Source: an uncultured Spirochaetaceae bacterium
GTDB lineage: Bacteria; Spirochaetota; Spirochaetia; Treponematales; Treponemataceae
Length of the DNA stretch: 41,396 bases
Direction of reading: 5' to 3'
NCBI GenBank assembly: GCA_902783155.1
Contig: CACZPR010000115.1
Span: forward strand, 1 to 41,396
Shown: piece by piece, positions 24,193 through 32,089 of the stretch
Position numbering within the stretch: position 1 is the first letter of the stretch
How the letters are laid out: the number at the start of each line of letters is the position of its first letter
Position numbers and translations under genes: made by a program
Notes under the pieces: model-generated
What the model was told of the DNA's origin: nothing
What the model saw: the letters and a program-made list of their open reading frames with translations, nothing else
The model's database searches: none

Positions 24193-24240
24193 AGGAAACA
24201 CTGAATAATCCGAAAGCGGATTATTTAGTGTTAACCATAA
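24193..24240. repeat. Long hairpin element, possible MITE, with a degenerate copy at 24911-24957
   Basis: AACACTGAATAATCCG (24198-24213) pairs with 24218-24233 over 16 bp with one wobble pair and a 4-nt loop. The flanks AAGGA and CCATAA recur around a degenerate version at about 24911-24957, where the stem is partly lost. A non-autonomous element pair is plausible but unproven. Confidence 0.6.
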
Positions 24241-24417
24241 AATCCCTAATATTGTATTGGACAGCTACAAAATCATTAAAAAAGAATTTCCTAGCGTCAA
24301 TTTGTGTTAAATTTATAATATCAACCCCATATATTGTGTACACTTTGTAAAAAAGCGATAAAAAGCATTATAACCCGAGTTTTTAAGACCTGTTGTTTCA
24401 CATGAAACATATATAAC

Positions 24418-24576
24418 TTTTCCACAGGCAGAACTTAAAAAAATGAAAAGCTGTGGAAAACTTTTGGAAAAATACCAAGTTTTAGAACCATTGAATTTTA
24501 TAAATTTGTAATTCCTTGTTTTATAAGAATTTACAAATTTCCATAAATTTGCAAAACTCTTTCAGCCTGTGGAAAA
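24418..24576. promoter_or_regulatory. Three DnaA-box-like sites next to parS
   Basis: TTTTCCACA occurs at 24418-24426 (+), 24452-24460 (-) and 24568-24576 (-), between the first and second parS sites. The surrounding DNA is AT-rich, with a near-perfect inverted repeat around AAATTTGTAATTC and a 10-bp hairpin (GGCATATAAA) at 24604-24626. Confidence 0.5.
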
Positions 24577-24772
24577 CTTGGGGAAAATTTGAAAATCTGT
24601 TTTGGCATATAAAAAATTTATATGCCATAAATTGTTTCACATGAAACATTTTCCGTAGAAAAAATCAAGAAAGAATTTTTATCCCATCCCTGCGTAACCC
24701 ACTATATTTTTCATAAGTTAGTAAGGCTGGATTGTATATCGTTTCCCTGTGCGTATAAATTATTATCCCGAT

Positions 24773-24792
24773 TGCAAAACCTTATGAGAACA
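24773..24792 (+). repeat. Dispersed repeat fragment shared with the window end
   Basis: TGCAAAACCTTATGAGAACA here matches 41377-41396 at 19 of 20 positions. The second copy is cut by the window end, so the full repeat length is unknown. It contains an ATG opening a 17-codon frame that I do not regard as a gene. Confidence 0.65.
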
Positions 24793-25132
24793 CCATACTG
24801 TGTTTCTCTGCAATGTAATGCTATGCGTCGGGGTTGATGATTTGTCTTGAAAGTAAAAATGTTTCACATGAAACATTTTCGACGTAGTTTAATTTACAAA
24901 ATTAGTTCCAAGGAAATACAGAATAACCTGGAAGCTAATTATTCAACTTTACCATAACTCTAAAAATTTGCTGATGAGAATTTTTAAAACTTCAGTTTTT
25001 AAAAATGATTGGATTTAAGCGACTGATACATTCCCTGCTGCACGAATCAAATCTTTCTGATTGTATAAATCTAAAATTTGTTTCACATGAAACATTTCTA
25101 TTTTGTTTGCCACTTGATGTTTTATAAAAGAC

Positions 25133-25174
25133 AAAATAAAAAGGAATGTTTCACATGAAACACTCCTTCTTTGT
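25133..25174 (-). terminator. Terminator of the argA-like gene, stem formed by parS
   Basis: On the minus strand, AAGGAGTGTTTCA pairs with TGAAACATTCCTT over 13 bp with one G-T pair, followed by TTTTTATTTT. The stem contains the fifth parS site (25147-25162). It starts 14 bp after the stop codon at 25188. Confidence 0.8.
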
Positions 25175-25187
25175 TTTCCGAATTTTT

Positions 25188-26621
25188 TTAGAGATTTCCT
25201 ATGTCCAAAAACAATACTTTTGAACCTCTCTCTGGTGTCCATTTTTTTTGTCGCTCTATTGGCAGCAAATCTTTTGAACAGGGGATAAATCCCAAATGCT
25301 CGAACCAATCCGATGTTTGGGTGGTCAAAACAAATACTCTTTTTGCATTTTCCTTTTTTGCCCGCTCAATCAGATATTCGATTAGTTTTGGACCGATTCC
25401 CATGTGCGAGCAGCTTGAATCCACCGCGACACCTGCAATTTCCATTTGACCATCGGGATATGGAATCAATCCTGCTGTGGCTTTTACGCTTCCGTCAATC
25501 TCGTAGACAATATAGTTTTTGTATTGCTCGTGGAACATTTTTTTTGTTCGTGGCAACAAAATCCCAGAATCAACAAAAGGTTTCATTATACTTAGAACCG
25601 CCGGAATATCTTCAATGCCCATATTTCTGATATTGCCATAGCTGTTTACATAAATCATTGTGCCGGAACCAAGATTACTGAATATTTCACATGGAACAGA
25701 GCCATCGATAAGTCCGTTGATAATGTGGACACGCTTTACACCAGAGAGACATGCCTTTTTCGCCAGATTCAGCATCATAAAAACTTTTTCACGTGAAACA
25801 CCAAAATCTTCTGATTGGGAATCATTGTTTGCTTCCAACCGATTGTTAGTATGCAAAAATTCTTCCGACTGATTGTAAGTTTGCGCAGAATCTGTTGGTG
25901 ACAGATTTGCTTTTATAAAATCATCAACCTCGGACAAATTCATTGCAGGGATACAGTTGTCAGAAATTCCAATATTTTCCGGGATATTGAATTGGTCGGG
26001 ACTTATATCAGCACCGGGAACAAGGAAAAAAAGTTTGTCCGCTTTCAGATGTGAACTAATCTGCTCGGCAAGTTGCATTGACGAAATATTGTACGGCTTT
26101 CCGCTCAGATTCCAACCGATGCACGGGAAAATCGGAATAAAACCATTGTCCAGAACTGTTCTTATTGAATCAATCTCCAGTTTGTCAATTTCACCGGTAG
26201 TTCCGTAATCAAATCCGTTGATGACACCCTTGCCCCTTGCGCGCACCCAGTTTCCAATAACGGCAGTCTTTTTTTGTCCTGCAAAAGCGGTCATAATCTG
26301 GTTTGAAACATCAAAGGCCGCCATCTTGATTAAAGGCATGGCATCCGGCTCGGTGATTCTACAGTTGTCGTAAAATTTCCATGGAATGTTGGAGGATTTC
26401 AAAACCTCGTCAATACGTCGGCTCGCACCTGGAACCAAAATCAATTTCAGCCCGGCATCGTGAATAAAACAAAGGTCCTTGATGTGGTTGATAAAAACCG
26501 GAGAATCAATCAGCGAATTGTCGATATAGACAACCACCGTCGCATTTTTAAACTGCTGGATATAGCGGATAACGTTCCTGATTAAATCAGCTTTTTGGTG
26601 AATAATTTCTGTTTTGTCCAT
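25188..26621 (-). CDS. argA: N-acetylglutamate synthase (ArgA-like: kinase fold + GNAT)
   Basis: From ATG 26621 the protein has 477 residues; longer starts run into queH. The N-terminal two thirds have an amino-acid-kinase fold (KLILVPGASRRIDEVLKSSN, then KTAVIGNWVRARGKGVINGF) and the C-terminal third a GNAT acetyltransferase (MEIAGVAVDSSCSHMGIGPK as the acetyl-CoA loop, ending DWFEHLGF). This is the layout of classical ArgA, which makes N-acetylglutamate from acetyl-CoA and glutamate as the first step of arginine synthesis. A polar insert of about 40 residues rich in Ser, Asn and Gln joins the two domains. No other arginine gene is nearby. Two parS-like sites lie in the coding sequence, and the terminator contains a parS. 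Confidence 0.85.
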   Translation of the reverse strand: MDKTEIIHQKADLIRNVIRYIQQFKNATVVVYIDNSLIDSPVFINHIKDLCFIHDAGLKLILVPGASRRIDEVLKSSNIPWKFYDNCRITEPDAMPLIKMAAFDVSNQIMTAFAGQKKTAVIGNWVRARGKGVINGFDYGTTGEIDKLEIDSIRTVLDNGFIPIFPCIGWNLSGKPYNISSMQLAEQISSHLKADKLFFLVPGADISPDQFNIPENIGISDNCIPAMNLSEVDDFIKANLSPTDSAQTYNQSEEFLHTNNRLEANNDSQSEDFGVSREKVFMMLNLAKKACLSGVKRVHIINGLIDGSVPCEIFSNLGSGTMIYVNSYGNIRNMGIEDIPAVLSIMKPFVDSGILLPRTKKMFHEQYKNYIVYEIDGSVKATAGLIPYPDGQMEIAGVAVDSSCSHMGIGPKLIEYLIERAKKENAKRVFVLTTQTSDWFEHLGFIPCSKDLLPIERQKKWTPERGSKVLFLDIGNL

Positions 26622-26652
26622 AATCAAAGTATTATGGAGTGATAAAAAAAAA

Positions 26653-27306
26653 TCAAGTCGCCTTGTTGTTGCCAGAATTTTCCATTGAAAAAACACATCC
26701 GCAATAATCCTGGCGGTAGAGTCCGTATTCGCGGCTCAGCTGGGTGCTTCTTAGAAATCCACTTTTTTTCTTGAAATCTGCGGGCAGATAGTGAGTTTTA
26801 TTTACCGATACAAATGTATGGCCAATGGTATTTATCTTTTCCGCATCCTTGTACGGACTGATAGAAAGCGTTGTTGTAAAATAGTCGAAGCCATTTTCAC
26901 GCGCGTAGTCAAAAGATTTTTGCATCCGAAGCAAATAACAGCGGCGGCATCGTTCACCACGTTCAGGCTCCGTTTTTAATTCCGGATTGCCCGCAACATC
27001 CACCGCATCATAAAATTCCTGCGGATTGTATGGAGCTTCAACAAGTTTGACTTTGTTTTGGATTGCGGGAGGAAAGCGTGGTAAAAAATTTTTCAGTTCG
27101 GAAAGCCTCCTCTCATATTCAGCGGGCGGATAAATATTCGGATTATAATAGAAGACAGTTATATCAAAAATCCCCGAAAGATATTCAATCACATAAGACG
27201 AGCATGGTCCGCAGCAGGCATGTAAAAGCAGCGAAGGTTTTTTGTCCGCGCCAATATTCGAGATAATTTTTTCAAGCTCTTTCTGGTAATTGATTTTTTG
27301 CTCCAT
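26653..27306 (-). CDS. queH: Epoxyqueuosine reductase QueH
   Basis: The 217-residue protein has the QueH (formerly DUF208) cysteine motifs: LLHACCGPCSSYV near the N-terminus, ERCRRCYLLRM in the middle and YRQDYCGCVFS at the end. QueH reduces epoxyqueuosine to queuosine in tRNA, the last step of the pathway, as a non-cobalamin alternative to QueG. SGFLRSTQLSREYGLYRQ is also characteristic. It lies 31 bp upstream of argA on the same strand, probably in one transcript. Confidence 0.93.
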   Translation of the reverse strand: MEQKINYQKELEKIISNIGADKKPSLLLHACCGPCSSYVIEYLSGIFDITVFYYNPNIYPPAEYERRLSELKNFLPRFPPAIQNKVKLVEAPYNPQEFYDAVDVAGNPELKTEPERGERCRRCYLLRMQKSFDYARENGFDYFTTTLSISPYKDAEKINTIGHTFVSVNKTHYLPADFKKKSGFLRSTQLSREYGLYRQDYCGCVFSMENSGNNKAT

Positions 27307-27363
27307 GAATAAAAAATATCAAAGTCTTTTGTAAAAGTCCATTACATGATAGACTGAAAGCGT

Positions 27364-27591
27364 ATGACTCGTGAAGAATTTCGTGACGCAATTTTGGTCC
27401 GCAGGGATTTTGATTTTGTCTATAACAACAGAAGATTTTTGGTGAACTCAAAGCGGACTTCGGACGGTGGACTGGAAATCAGTTTTGGAGAAGAATATAC
27501 CTCCCCCAAAATTTTTGATTCGTTCACACATCTGATGGCCGATGCAAAAATCGATTTCAAATATCTTCGCGAGATTTTGGTGGATTTGTAG
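27364..27591 (+). CDS. Small conserved-looking protein of unknown function
   Basis: The 75-residue product (MTREEFRDAILVRRDFDFVY...) is a mixed alpha/beta protein without signal peptide or membrane segment. A gene is plausible because it fills the space between the divergent queH and the convergent dnaE-like gene and has balanced, gene-like composition. The ribosome binding site is weak (GAAAG). I recognise no family. Confidence 0.6.
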   Translation: MTREEFRDAILVRRDFDFVYNNRRFLVNSKRTSDGGLEISFGEEYTSPKIFDSFTHLMADAKIDFKYLREILVDL

Positions 27592-27612
27592 TCAACATTT
27601 TTTAATGCCCGA

Positions 27613-30042
27613 CTATATTTCCAGATAATAATTTTCCCACCAGTGGTTTGAAATCATTGTGTTTTTTGCTCCGTTGAATTCGTCCGGGTAATGGACTTTT
27701 ATCCAGGCAAGAGTGTAGCTTGTTTTTGTTGATGAAATTGCGTCGGCCTTGAGATAAGCGAATGTCGAGGTCATTGCGATTCTGTCAAAAAGTTTTTCCG
27801 CATCATCCCGACTGAAACCATGCTCAACAATTTTTGAAATAAAATCCAGACGGATAATTTCATAGGAATCATTTTTTGGCTGGTTCATAATTTTCCGTAG
27901 ACCGTTTATTTCCGCAAGAGTTTTTCCAGAAAGCTGCTGCAGTGCGTACATCATCTGTTCCTGGTAGATTACAAGCCCATAAGTTTCTTTCAAAATATTT
28001 TTCAAACTCAAATCCGGATACTCAACAAGACTTGGATTTTCTTTTCTATTGATATAGTTTCTAATCTGGTTTGACTGGCCGGGACGGTTCATCGTGTAGA
28101 GTGCTGTCAGCTCGTCAAAATTGTTTGGCTTCAGATTTTTGAGAATATCCTGTGTTTCTGGATTTTCAAAACCGGGAATGTCCTGTGTCTCGCCGGATGA
28201 AAAAAATTGGTATGTCTCTTCATCGTAAAGCGGAATCTGTTTGACAGAAAACTTATCTTCTGGATGATTTTTTATAACCGTGTCCTCGCATTTTCTGATA
28301 AAAGTTTCCGTGAGCGAATCAACAAAATCAAAAATATAAAGGCCGCAGTCCGAAAGTTGTTCCGCGGTATACTGGGTCACAAGTTCTTCGGTTTTTGTGT
28401 CGGAGCATACAGGAATCAGCGTGCTTAAATCAGCATTGGAAATCACCACACCTGACGGATTGATTGTCAGCCGGGAAATGCAGCCTTCCAGCTTGAACGC
28501 GACCTTGAAAAGTTTTGTGTATCGCAAATCTTCTTTGTATGGAATCAGCTGGCCGTAGTCTGGAGCGAATGGTGTTGGCTCGGTGAACGCATCCTTTAGG
28601 CGTGTGAATTTTCCTTTCGGCAGTTTTGATACAATTTCCTCAATCTCTTTTGGATTGATTCCAAGAACATGTCCAATATCTTCCAAAAGATTTTTCAGCA
28701 TTTCATTGCGGTAGTTTTTTACTGCGATGATGTTTGCAACTTTTTTTTCTCCGTAGAGAACTTTCAAGTGTTGCATCAGGCGGGAGATTTTTTCCGCACC
28801 AAATTCAATATCAATATTCGGAAGCGATTCGGTATCATCGTTGATAAATCTTTCAAACGGAAGATTGTATTTCAGTGGATCGATTTCGGTAATACCCAGA
28901 GCGTATGCAACGATTGATTCTGTGATGTCTCCATTTCCAATTCCAACAACAATGTCCTGTTCCTTTGCCCAGTTCACATATTCCCAAATCATCAAAAGGA
29001 AATTTGTCAAATCCTTTTTGAATATCAAATCCAGCTCCGCGTCCGCACGTTCCCGGATTTTGTCGGAAATATATTTGTAGTTTGTTTTTAGACCTGAGTT
29101 TACAAGCCGCCTCATCAACTCCTGCTGATTTTCTTTTTGCGTTGGATGGATGCAAAAATCTTTTGGCGGAACAATCTGCGGCAAAAAATCTTTCATTTCA
29201 TGTTTGGAATAAATCGGGATATGCAGATTACATTTTGACGCAATCAATGTTGTGTTGTTGTAGGCCTCGTATTGATTTGGAAAATATTCTTTTATCTGCT
29301 GCTCTGATTTTAAAAACCATTCGCAATTTGTCGGGTCGCCTGCGTAGTTTTCCCTTGTGCGTATTGATTTTAGGACTTCGTTTGCGACAGCCTCTTTTCT
29401 GTTACAGTAGTTTACTTCGTTTGTGATTACGGTCTGGATGTGCAGCTTTTGTCCAATCTGTGTCAGCTGATTTATTACCGTAGTTTCTTCCGGGAGACCG
29501 TGGTTCTGGATTTCCAGATAAAAGTTTTCCCTAAAAATCTTTCGCAAAAGTACGGCACGGTTTTCCGCATCCTGAATTTTTCCTTGTGAAATCAGATTGT
29601 GAAACGCACCGGTTTTTCCGCCGCTCAGACAGATTAGACCCTCGCTGAAATTTTTAAGTTCTTCTATTGAAATAAAATGTTTTCTTGCTGTGAATTTTTT
29701 TGCGTAGGTGATTCCCGAAATTTGGCAGAGATTTTTGTAGCCGCTCACATTCATGCAAAGGAGAACCAGATTGTAATAATCTTCCTCCTCGCAGACAATG
29801 ACTTCCTCTCCGATAATCGGGTTGATTCCATTTGCGCGGCAGATTTTTTCAAAGTCCAGTGCACCAATCATGTTGTTGATGTCGGTAAGCGCAAGGGATT
29901 TCATGTTGAGCGACTTTGCTTTGGCAACCAGCGAATAAAGGCTGGCGCTTCCGTCATGCAGAGAAAAATCCGAATGTACATGAAGATGTACGAAAGTTGA
30001 TTCTGGAATATTTGGATTTGGAAAAACTCTGATTTCACCCAT
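27613..30042 (-). CDS. DnaE-like DNA polymerase III alpha paralogue with altered active site, C-terminally short
   Basis: ATG 30042 has a TGGGG site 8 bp upstream, giving 809 residues against about 1150 for DnaE. The order is PHP domain (HLHVHSDFSLHDG at about 19-31), palm, thumb and fingers (YGLVIYQEQMMYALQQLSGK). The protein ends just after WIKVHYPDEFNGA, so the HhH, OB and tau-binding parts are absent. Key motifs are changed: GRGSAAGS reads GNGDITES (about 369-376), PD[IF]D[IV]DF reads PNIDIEF (408-414), the PHP TDHGN reads TDINN, VFQxES reads IPGFEN, and the FNKSHAAAY region reads YLKADAISSTKTSY. The Asp of FDFLG is kept (FDFVD). It is probably a non-replicative, perhaps catalytically dead, paralogue; the frame is intact, so it is still under selection or recently inactivated. 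Confidence 0.8.
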   Translation of the reverse strand: MGEIRVFPNPNIPESTFVHLHVHSDFSLHDGSASLYSLVAKAKSLNMKSLALTDINNMIGALDFEKICRANGINPIIGEEVIVCEEEDYYNLVLLCMNVSGYKNLCQISGITYAKKFTARKHFISIEELKNFSEGLICLSGGKTGAFHNLISQGKIQDAENRAVLLRKIFRENFYLEIQNHGLPEETTVINQLTQIGQKLHIQTVITNEVNYCNRKEAVANEVLKSIRTRENYAGDPTNCEWFLKSEQQIKEYFPNQYEAYNNTTLIASKCNLHIPIYSKHEMKDFLPQIVPPKDFCIHPTQKENQQELMRRLVNSGLKTNYKYISDKIRERADAELDLIFKKDLTNFLLMIWEYVNWAKEQDIVVGIGNGDITESIVAYALGITEIDPLKYNLPFERFINDDTESLPNIDIEFGAEKISRLMQHLKVLYGEKKVANIIAVKNYRNEMLKNLLEDIGHVLGINPKEIEEIVSKLPKGKFTRLKDAFTEPTPFAPDYGQLIPYKEDLRYTKLFKVAFKLEGCISRLTINPSGVVISNADLSTLIPVCSDTKTEELVTQYTAEQLSDCGLYIFDFVDSLTETFIRKCEDTVIKNHPEDKFSVKQIPLYDEETYQFFSSGETQDIPGFENPETQDILKNLKPNNFDELTALYTMNRPGQSNQIRNYINRKENPSLVEYPDLSLKNILKETYGLVIYQEQMMYALQQLSGKTLAEINGLRKIMNQPKNDSYEIIRLDFISKIVEHGFSRDDAEKLFDRIAMTSTFAYLKADAISSTKTSYTLAWIKVHYPDEFNGAKNTMISNHWWENYYLEI

Positions 30043-30137
30043 ATTTTTAACCCCACCACACAATTTAGCAACTCATTATAGCACAAAATTTGTTATTTGT
30101 TAGGATTTAAATTGAATAAAAACAAAATTTTTTTTGC

Positions 30138-30234
30138 GGGAGACCGATTTAGGACTGAGTGGAGACCGATTGGAGACCGATAGAAAATTTTGGGGATACA
30201 TATTGAGGGGGGTGGGGGCTAACTAACGTTAGTT
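30138..30234. promoter_or_regulatory. Short tandem repeats and a 14-bp palindrome upstream of the dnaE-like gene
   Basis: TGGAGACCGAT occurs at 30160-30170 and 30171-30181 with no gap, and GGGAGACCGAT at 30138-30148. The perfect palindrome AACTAACGTTAGTT lies at 30221-30234. The region holds the upstream side of the dnaE-like gene and the 3' end of the Nudix gene, so these could be regulator sites for the former. No regulator can be named. Confidence 0.5.
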
Positions 30235-30260
30235 TGTCTCAAAAACTTGTCTCGTTTTTT

Positions 30261-30758
30261 TTACCGTCTGTCTATTTCGCTTACAATGTGGATGATGTTT
30301 TTTGTGCTTATGATTTCCCCGATCCTGTCTTTCAAAAACGACGGCTTTATGTTAGTGTTTTTGATTTCGTCAATTGGAACCCAGTGCATTGTTTCGCGCT
30401 CGTTGTCCGCATTGAAAGAAACTCCGTTCAGATCTTTGCTTCCACGGCTTTTCATCAGAAAATAAAATTCAATGCAGTGGCAGTCCAGGCCGTCGATTGT
30501 TCCTCCGTGACCTGAAAAGAAATTTTCGCATACCACGGCAAGACGGTCGATTTCATATTCCACGCCTGTCTCTTCAAAAACTTCTCGCCTTATGCAGTCT
30601 TCGCTTTTTTCGTTGACGTGAACGCCGCCTCCGACAGTATAAAGATAGTCTAGGCTTTTGCTCCCGACAAAAAGCACCGAATTGTCCTCGACGATAATCG
30701 CGCCCGTCCTGAACCTGAACCAATTGTTTTCTTTAGTAAAGCAGCAGTCAATTTCCAT
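30261..30758 (-). CDS. Nudix hydrolase
   Basis: The 165-residue protein carries a complete Nudix box, G-x5-E-x7-REVFEETGV (within GGVHVNEKSEDCIRREVFEE), which binds Mg2+ and hydrolyses nucleoside diphosphate-linked substrates. The upstream strand (FRTGAIIVEDNSVLFVGSK) and the downstream HWVPIDEIKN are also typical. The substrate cannot be told from the sequence. It diverges from the acetyltransferase gene, with promoters in the 88-bp gap. Confidence 0.92.
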   Translation of the reverse strand: MEIDCCFTKENNWFRFRTGAIIVEDNSVLFVGSKSLDYLYTVGGGVHVNEKSEDCIRREVFEETGVEYEIDRLAVVCENFFSGHGGTIDGLDCHCIEFYFLMKSRGSKDLNGVSFNADNERETMHWVPIDEIKNTNIKPSFLKDRIGEIISTKNIIHIVSEIDRR

Positions 30759-30846
30759 GCCACATAGTACATTGCATTTTTATATCTGGTCAAGCAGATA
30801 AAATTATTGTAAACTCATGCACGTGTTTTTTTGATGGAGAAAAAAA

Positions 30847-31299
30847 ATGTCGGAAAAATTTATAACGCTTGATGAATCCTATCTTCCAGAGATGGCAGAT
30901 TTGTTCAGCCGTGCATTTAAAGGCGAGCCATGGAATGACGACTGGAGCGACGAGAATCAGCTAAAAGAATATATGAAAGAAATAAGCGGTTCTTACAATT
31001 CGCTGCATTATGGACTTTTGATTGACGGAAAACTTTGTGCTTTTGCAATCGGGATGATTCGGCACTGGTGGAAAGGAACGGAATATAATATAGAAGAATT
31101 TTGCGTCTCACCAGATTTTCAGGGACAGGGTATTGGCTCACGTTTTATGAAAATGATTGAAGGTGATATTAAAAAGCGTGGTATTTCAGGAATCTTTCTT
31201 CAAACGGACAGCGACAAACCTGCATATAAGTTTTACTTGAAAAATGGATTTAACGAACTTAATTCCCACGTGAGCTTTTACAAAAATTTAGAAAATTAA
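30847..31299 (+). CDS. GNAT-family N-acetyltransferase
   Basis: The 150-residue protein is a single GNAT domain. EFCVSPDFQGQGIGSRFMKM is the acetyl-CoA-binding motif A (pattern Q/RxxGxG/A), followed by GIFLQTDSDKPAYKFYLKNG, the usual C-terminal motif. The acceptor is unknown. GGAG lies 7 bp before the ATG. Its stop overlaps the 3' end of the convergent TetR gene by 4 bp. Confidence 0.92.
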   Translation: MSEKFITLDESYLPEMADLFSRAFKGEPWNDDWSDENQLKEYMKEISGSYNSLHYGLLIDGKLCAFAIGMIRHWWKGTEYNIEEFCVSPDFQGQGIGSRFMKMIEGDIKKRGISGIFLQTDSDKPAYKFYLKNGFNELNSHVSFYKNLEN

Positions 31300-31922
31300 T
31301 CGCACGGTATTTCCATTATGTGCATGGTTCCGTAGTGGAAAAAGTTCCTAATGTTTTCGATGAATTTTACTGCATTCCGCTTGGGGATTTTGTGGAGTAT
31401 CAATTCGGCGAATGCGTTTATGAGGCTTGATGCAATTACATGCACGGTCATTGCGTCCGGGTTGTATTTTGAAAAGCCCTGTTTGTACAGATACTTGAAT
31501 GTCTTGAGGCAGTTCTCCGAATACAGTTCGCACATTTCTTCAAGGAATTTTTCATGCGTGCTTCCGGAAGATTTTGTGAGCAGAAGTGTGAACGCATCAA
31601 AATCTGAATAGATGTAATTCAAGAGATCCGTAAGGATTTTGTTTTCCGCCTTGTGGTGCTCTTCCCCGACCGGATCCAATTCTTTCTGATGTGCAATTAC
31701 GTCGGCAGCCATTACAGCCTGTGTCGTTATTTCTATTGCATTGTCCACGAGTGCGCAGAAGAGTGCGTCCTTGTCCTTGAAATGACGGTACATTGCTCCT
31801 GTCGTTACACCCGCATTTGCAGCGATTGTCCTTAGGGATGCATTCATAAAGCCTTTTTCGAGAAACTCTTTTTTTGCGCTTTCAATGATTTTTGCCTTGG
31901 TTTCGGCAGCTGATTCACTCAT
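31296..31922 (-). CDS. TetR-family repressor
   Basis: The 208-residue protein has an N-terminal TetR helix-turn-helix (KIIESAKKEFLEKGFMNASL, then RTIAANAGVTTGAMYRHFKD) and a variable C-terminal ligand-binding domain. It diverges from the RND export module across a 167-bp gap with palindromic operators, so it very probably represses that module and itself and is released by a substrate of the pump. The ligand is unknown. Confidence 0.93.
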   Translation of the reverse strand: MSESAAETKAKIIESAKKEFLEKGFMNASLRTIAANAGVTTGAMYRHFKDKDALFCALVDNAIEITTQAVMAADVIAHQKELDPVGEEHHKAENKILTDLLNYIYSDFDAFTLLLTKSSGSTHEKFLEEMCELYSENCLKTFKYLYKQGFSKYNPDAMTVHVIASSLINAFAELILHKIPKRNAVKFIENIRNFFHYGTMHIMEIPCD

Positions 31923-31963
31923 GATTTCATTTTATAAAGAAAAATATTCGCTGTCAATCATAA

Positions 31964-32042
31964 TTTGATAACATTGTTATCAAAAACTTTAAAAATCCTA
32001 TTGACAAGATAACAGTGTTACCGCTAAGATAACAGTGTTACC
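31964..32042 (+). promoter_or_regulatory. Operators and promoter of the RND export module
   Basis: A perfect 21-bp palindrome (arm TTTGATAACA) lies at 31964-31984. Two identical 16-bp sites, AGATAACAGTGTTACC, lie at 32007-32022 and 32027-32042, exactly 20 bp apart; they share the core GATAACA-N-TGTTA/GATAACAGTGTTA with the palindrome. TTGACA (32001-32006) and TAAGAT (32025-32030) form a promoter with an 18-bp spacer, so the tandem sites sit on the promoter. The TetR protein next door is the likely ligand. Confidence 0.85.
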
Positions 32043-32089
32043 AAAAATGTTAGACATAACTAACAATAATGGTTCTACAGGAGATTTTT

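Larger units (their letters stand above)
24394..25162 (+). promoter_or_regulatory. parS centromere cluster (five identical sites)
   Basis: TGTTTCACATGAAACA occurs exactly five times: 24394-24409, 24633-24648, 24860-24875, 25079-25094 and 25147-25162. It differs from the bacterial parS palindrome TGTTTCACGTGAAACA at one central base. All five have that asymmetric centre in the same orientation. The first four are spaced 239, 227 and 219 bp apart. Two weaker sites lie inside the next gene: 25785-25800 (15 of 16 to the palindrome) and 25683-25698 (two mismatches to the local form). parS is bound by ParB and directs origin segregation. No parA or parB is in the window. The 24115-25187 stretch has no genes. 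Confidence 0.9.

Noticed and set aside
24784-24837. Small gene of 17 codons starting MRTPYC
   Set aside because: No ribosome binding site, very short, and its start lies in a dispersed repeat.
24394-25162. A second replication origin
   Set aside because: DnaA boxes and AT-rich DNA are present, but strand switch, dnaA-dnaN context and the trio tract all point to 13.7-14.1 kb; parS sites explain the locus better.
32069-32089. Earlier start for the RND pump
   Set aside because: The ATG at 32069 lies upstream of the AGGAGA site that serves ATG 32090.
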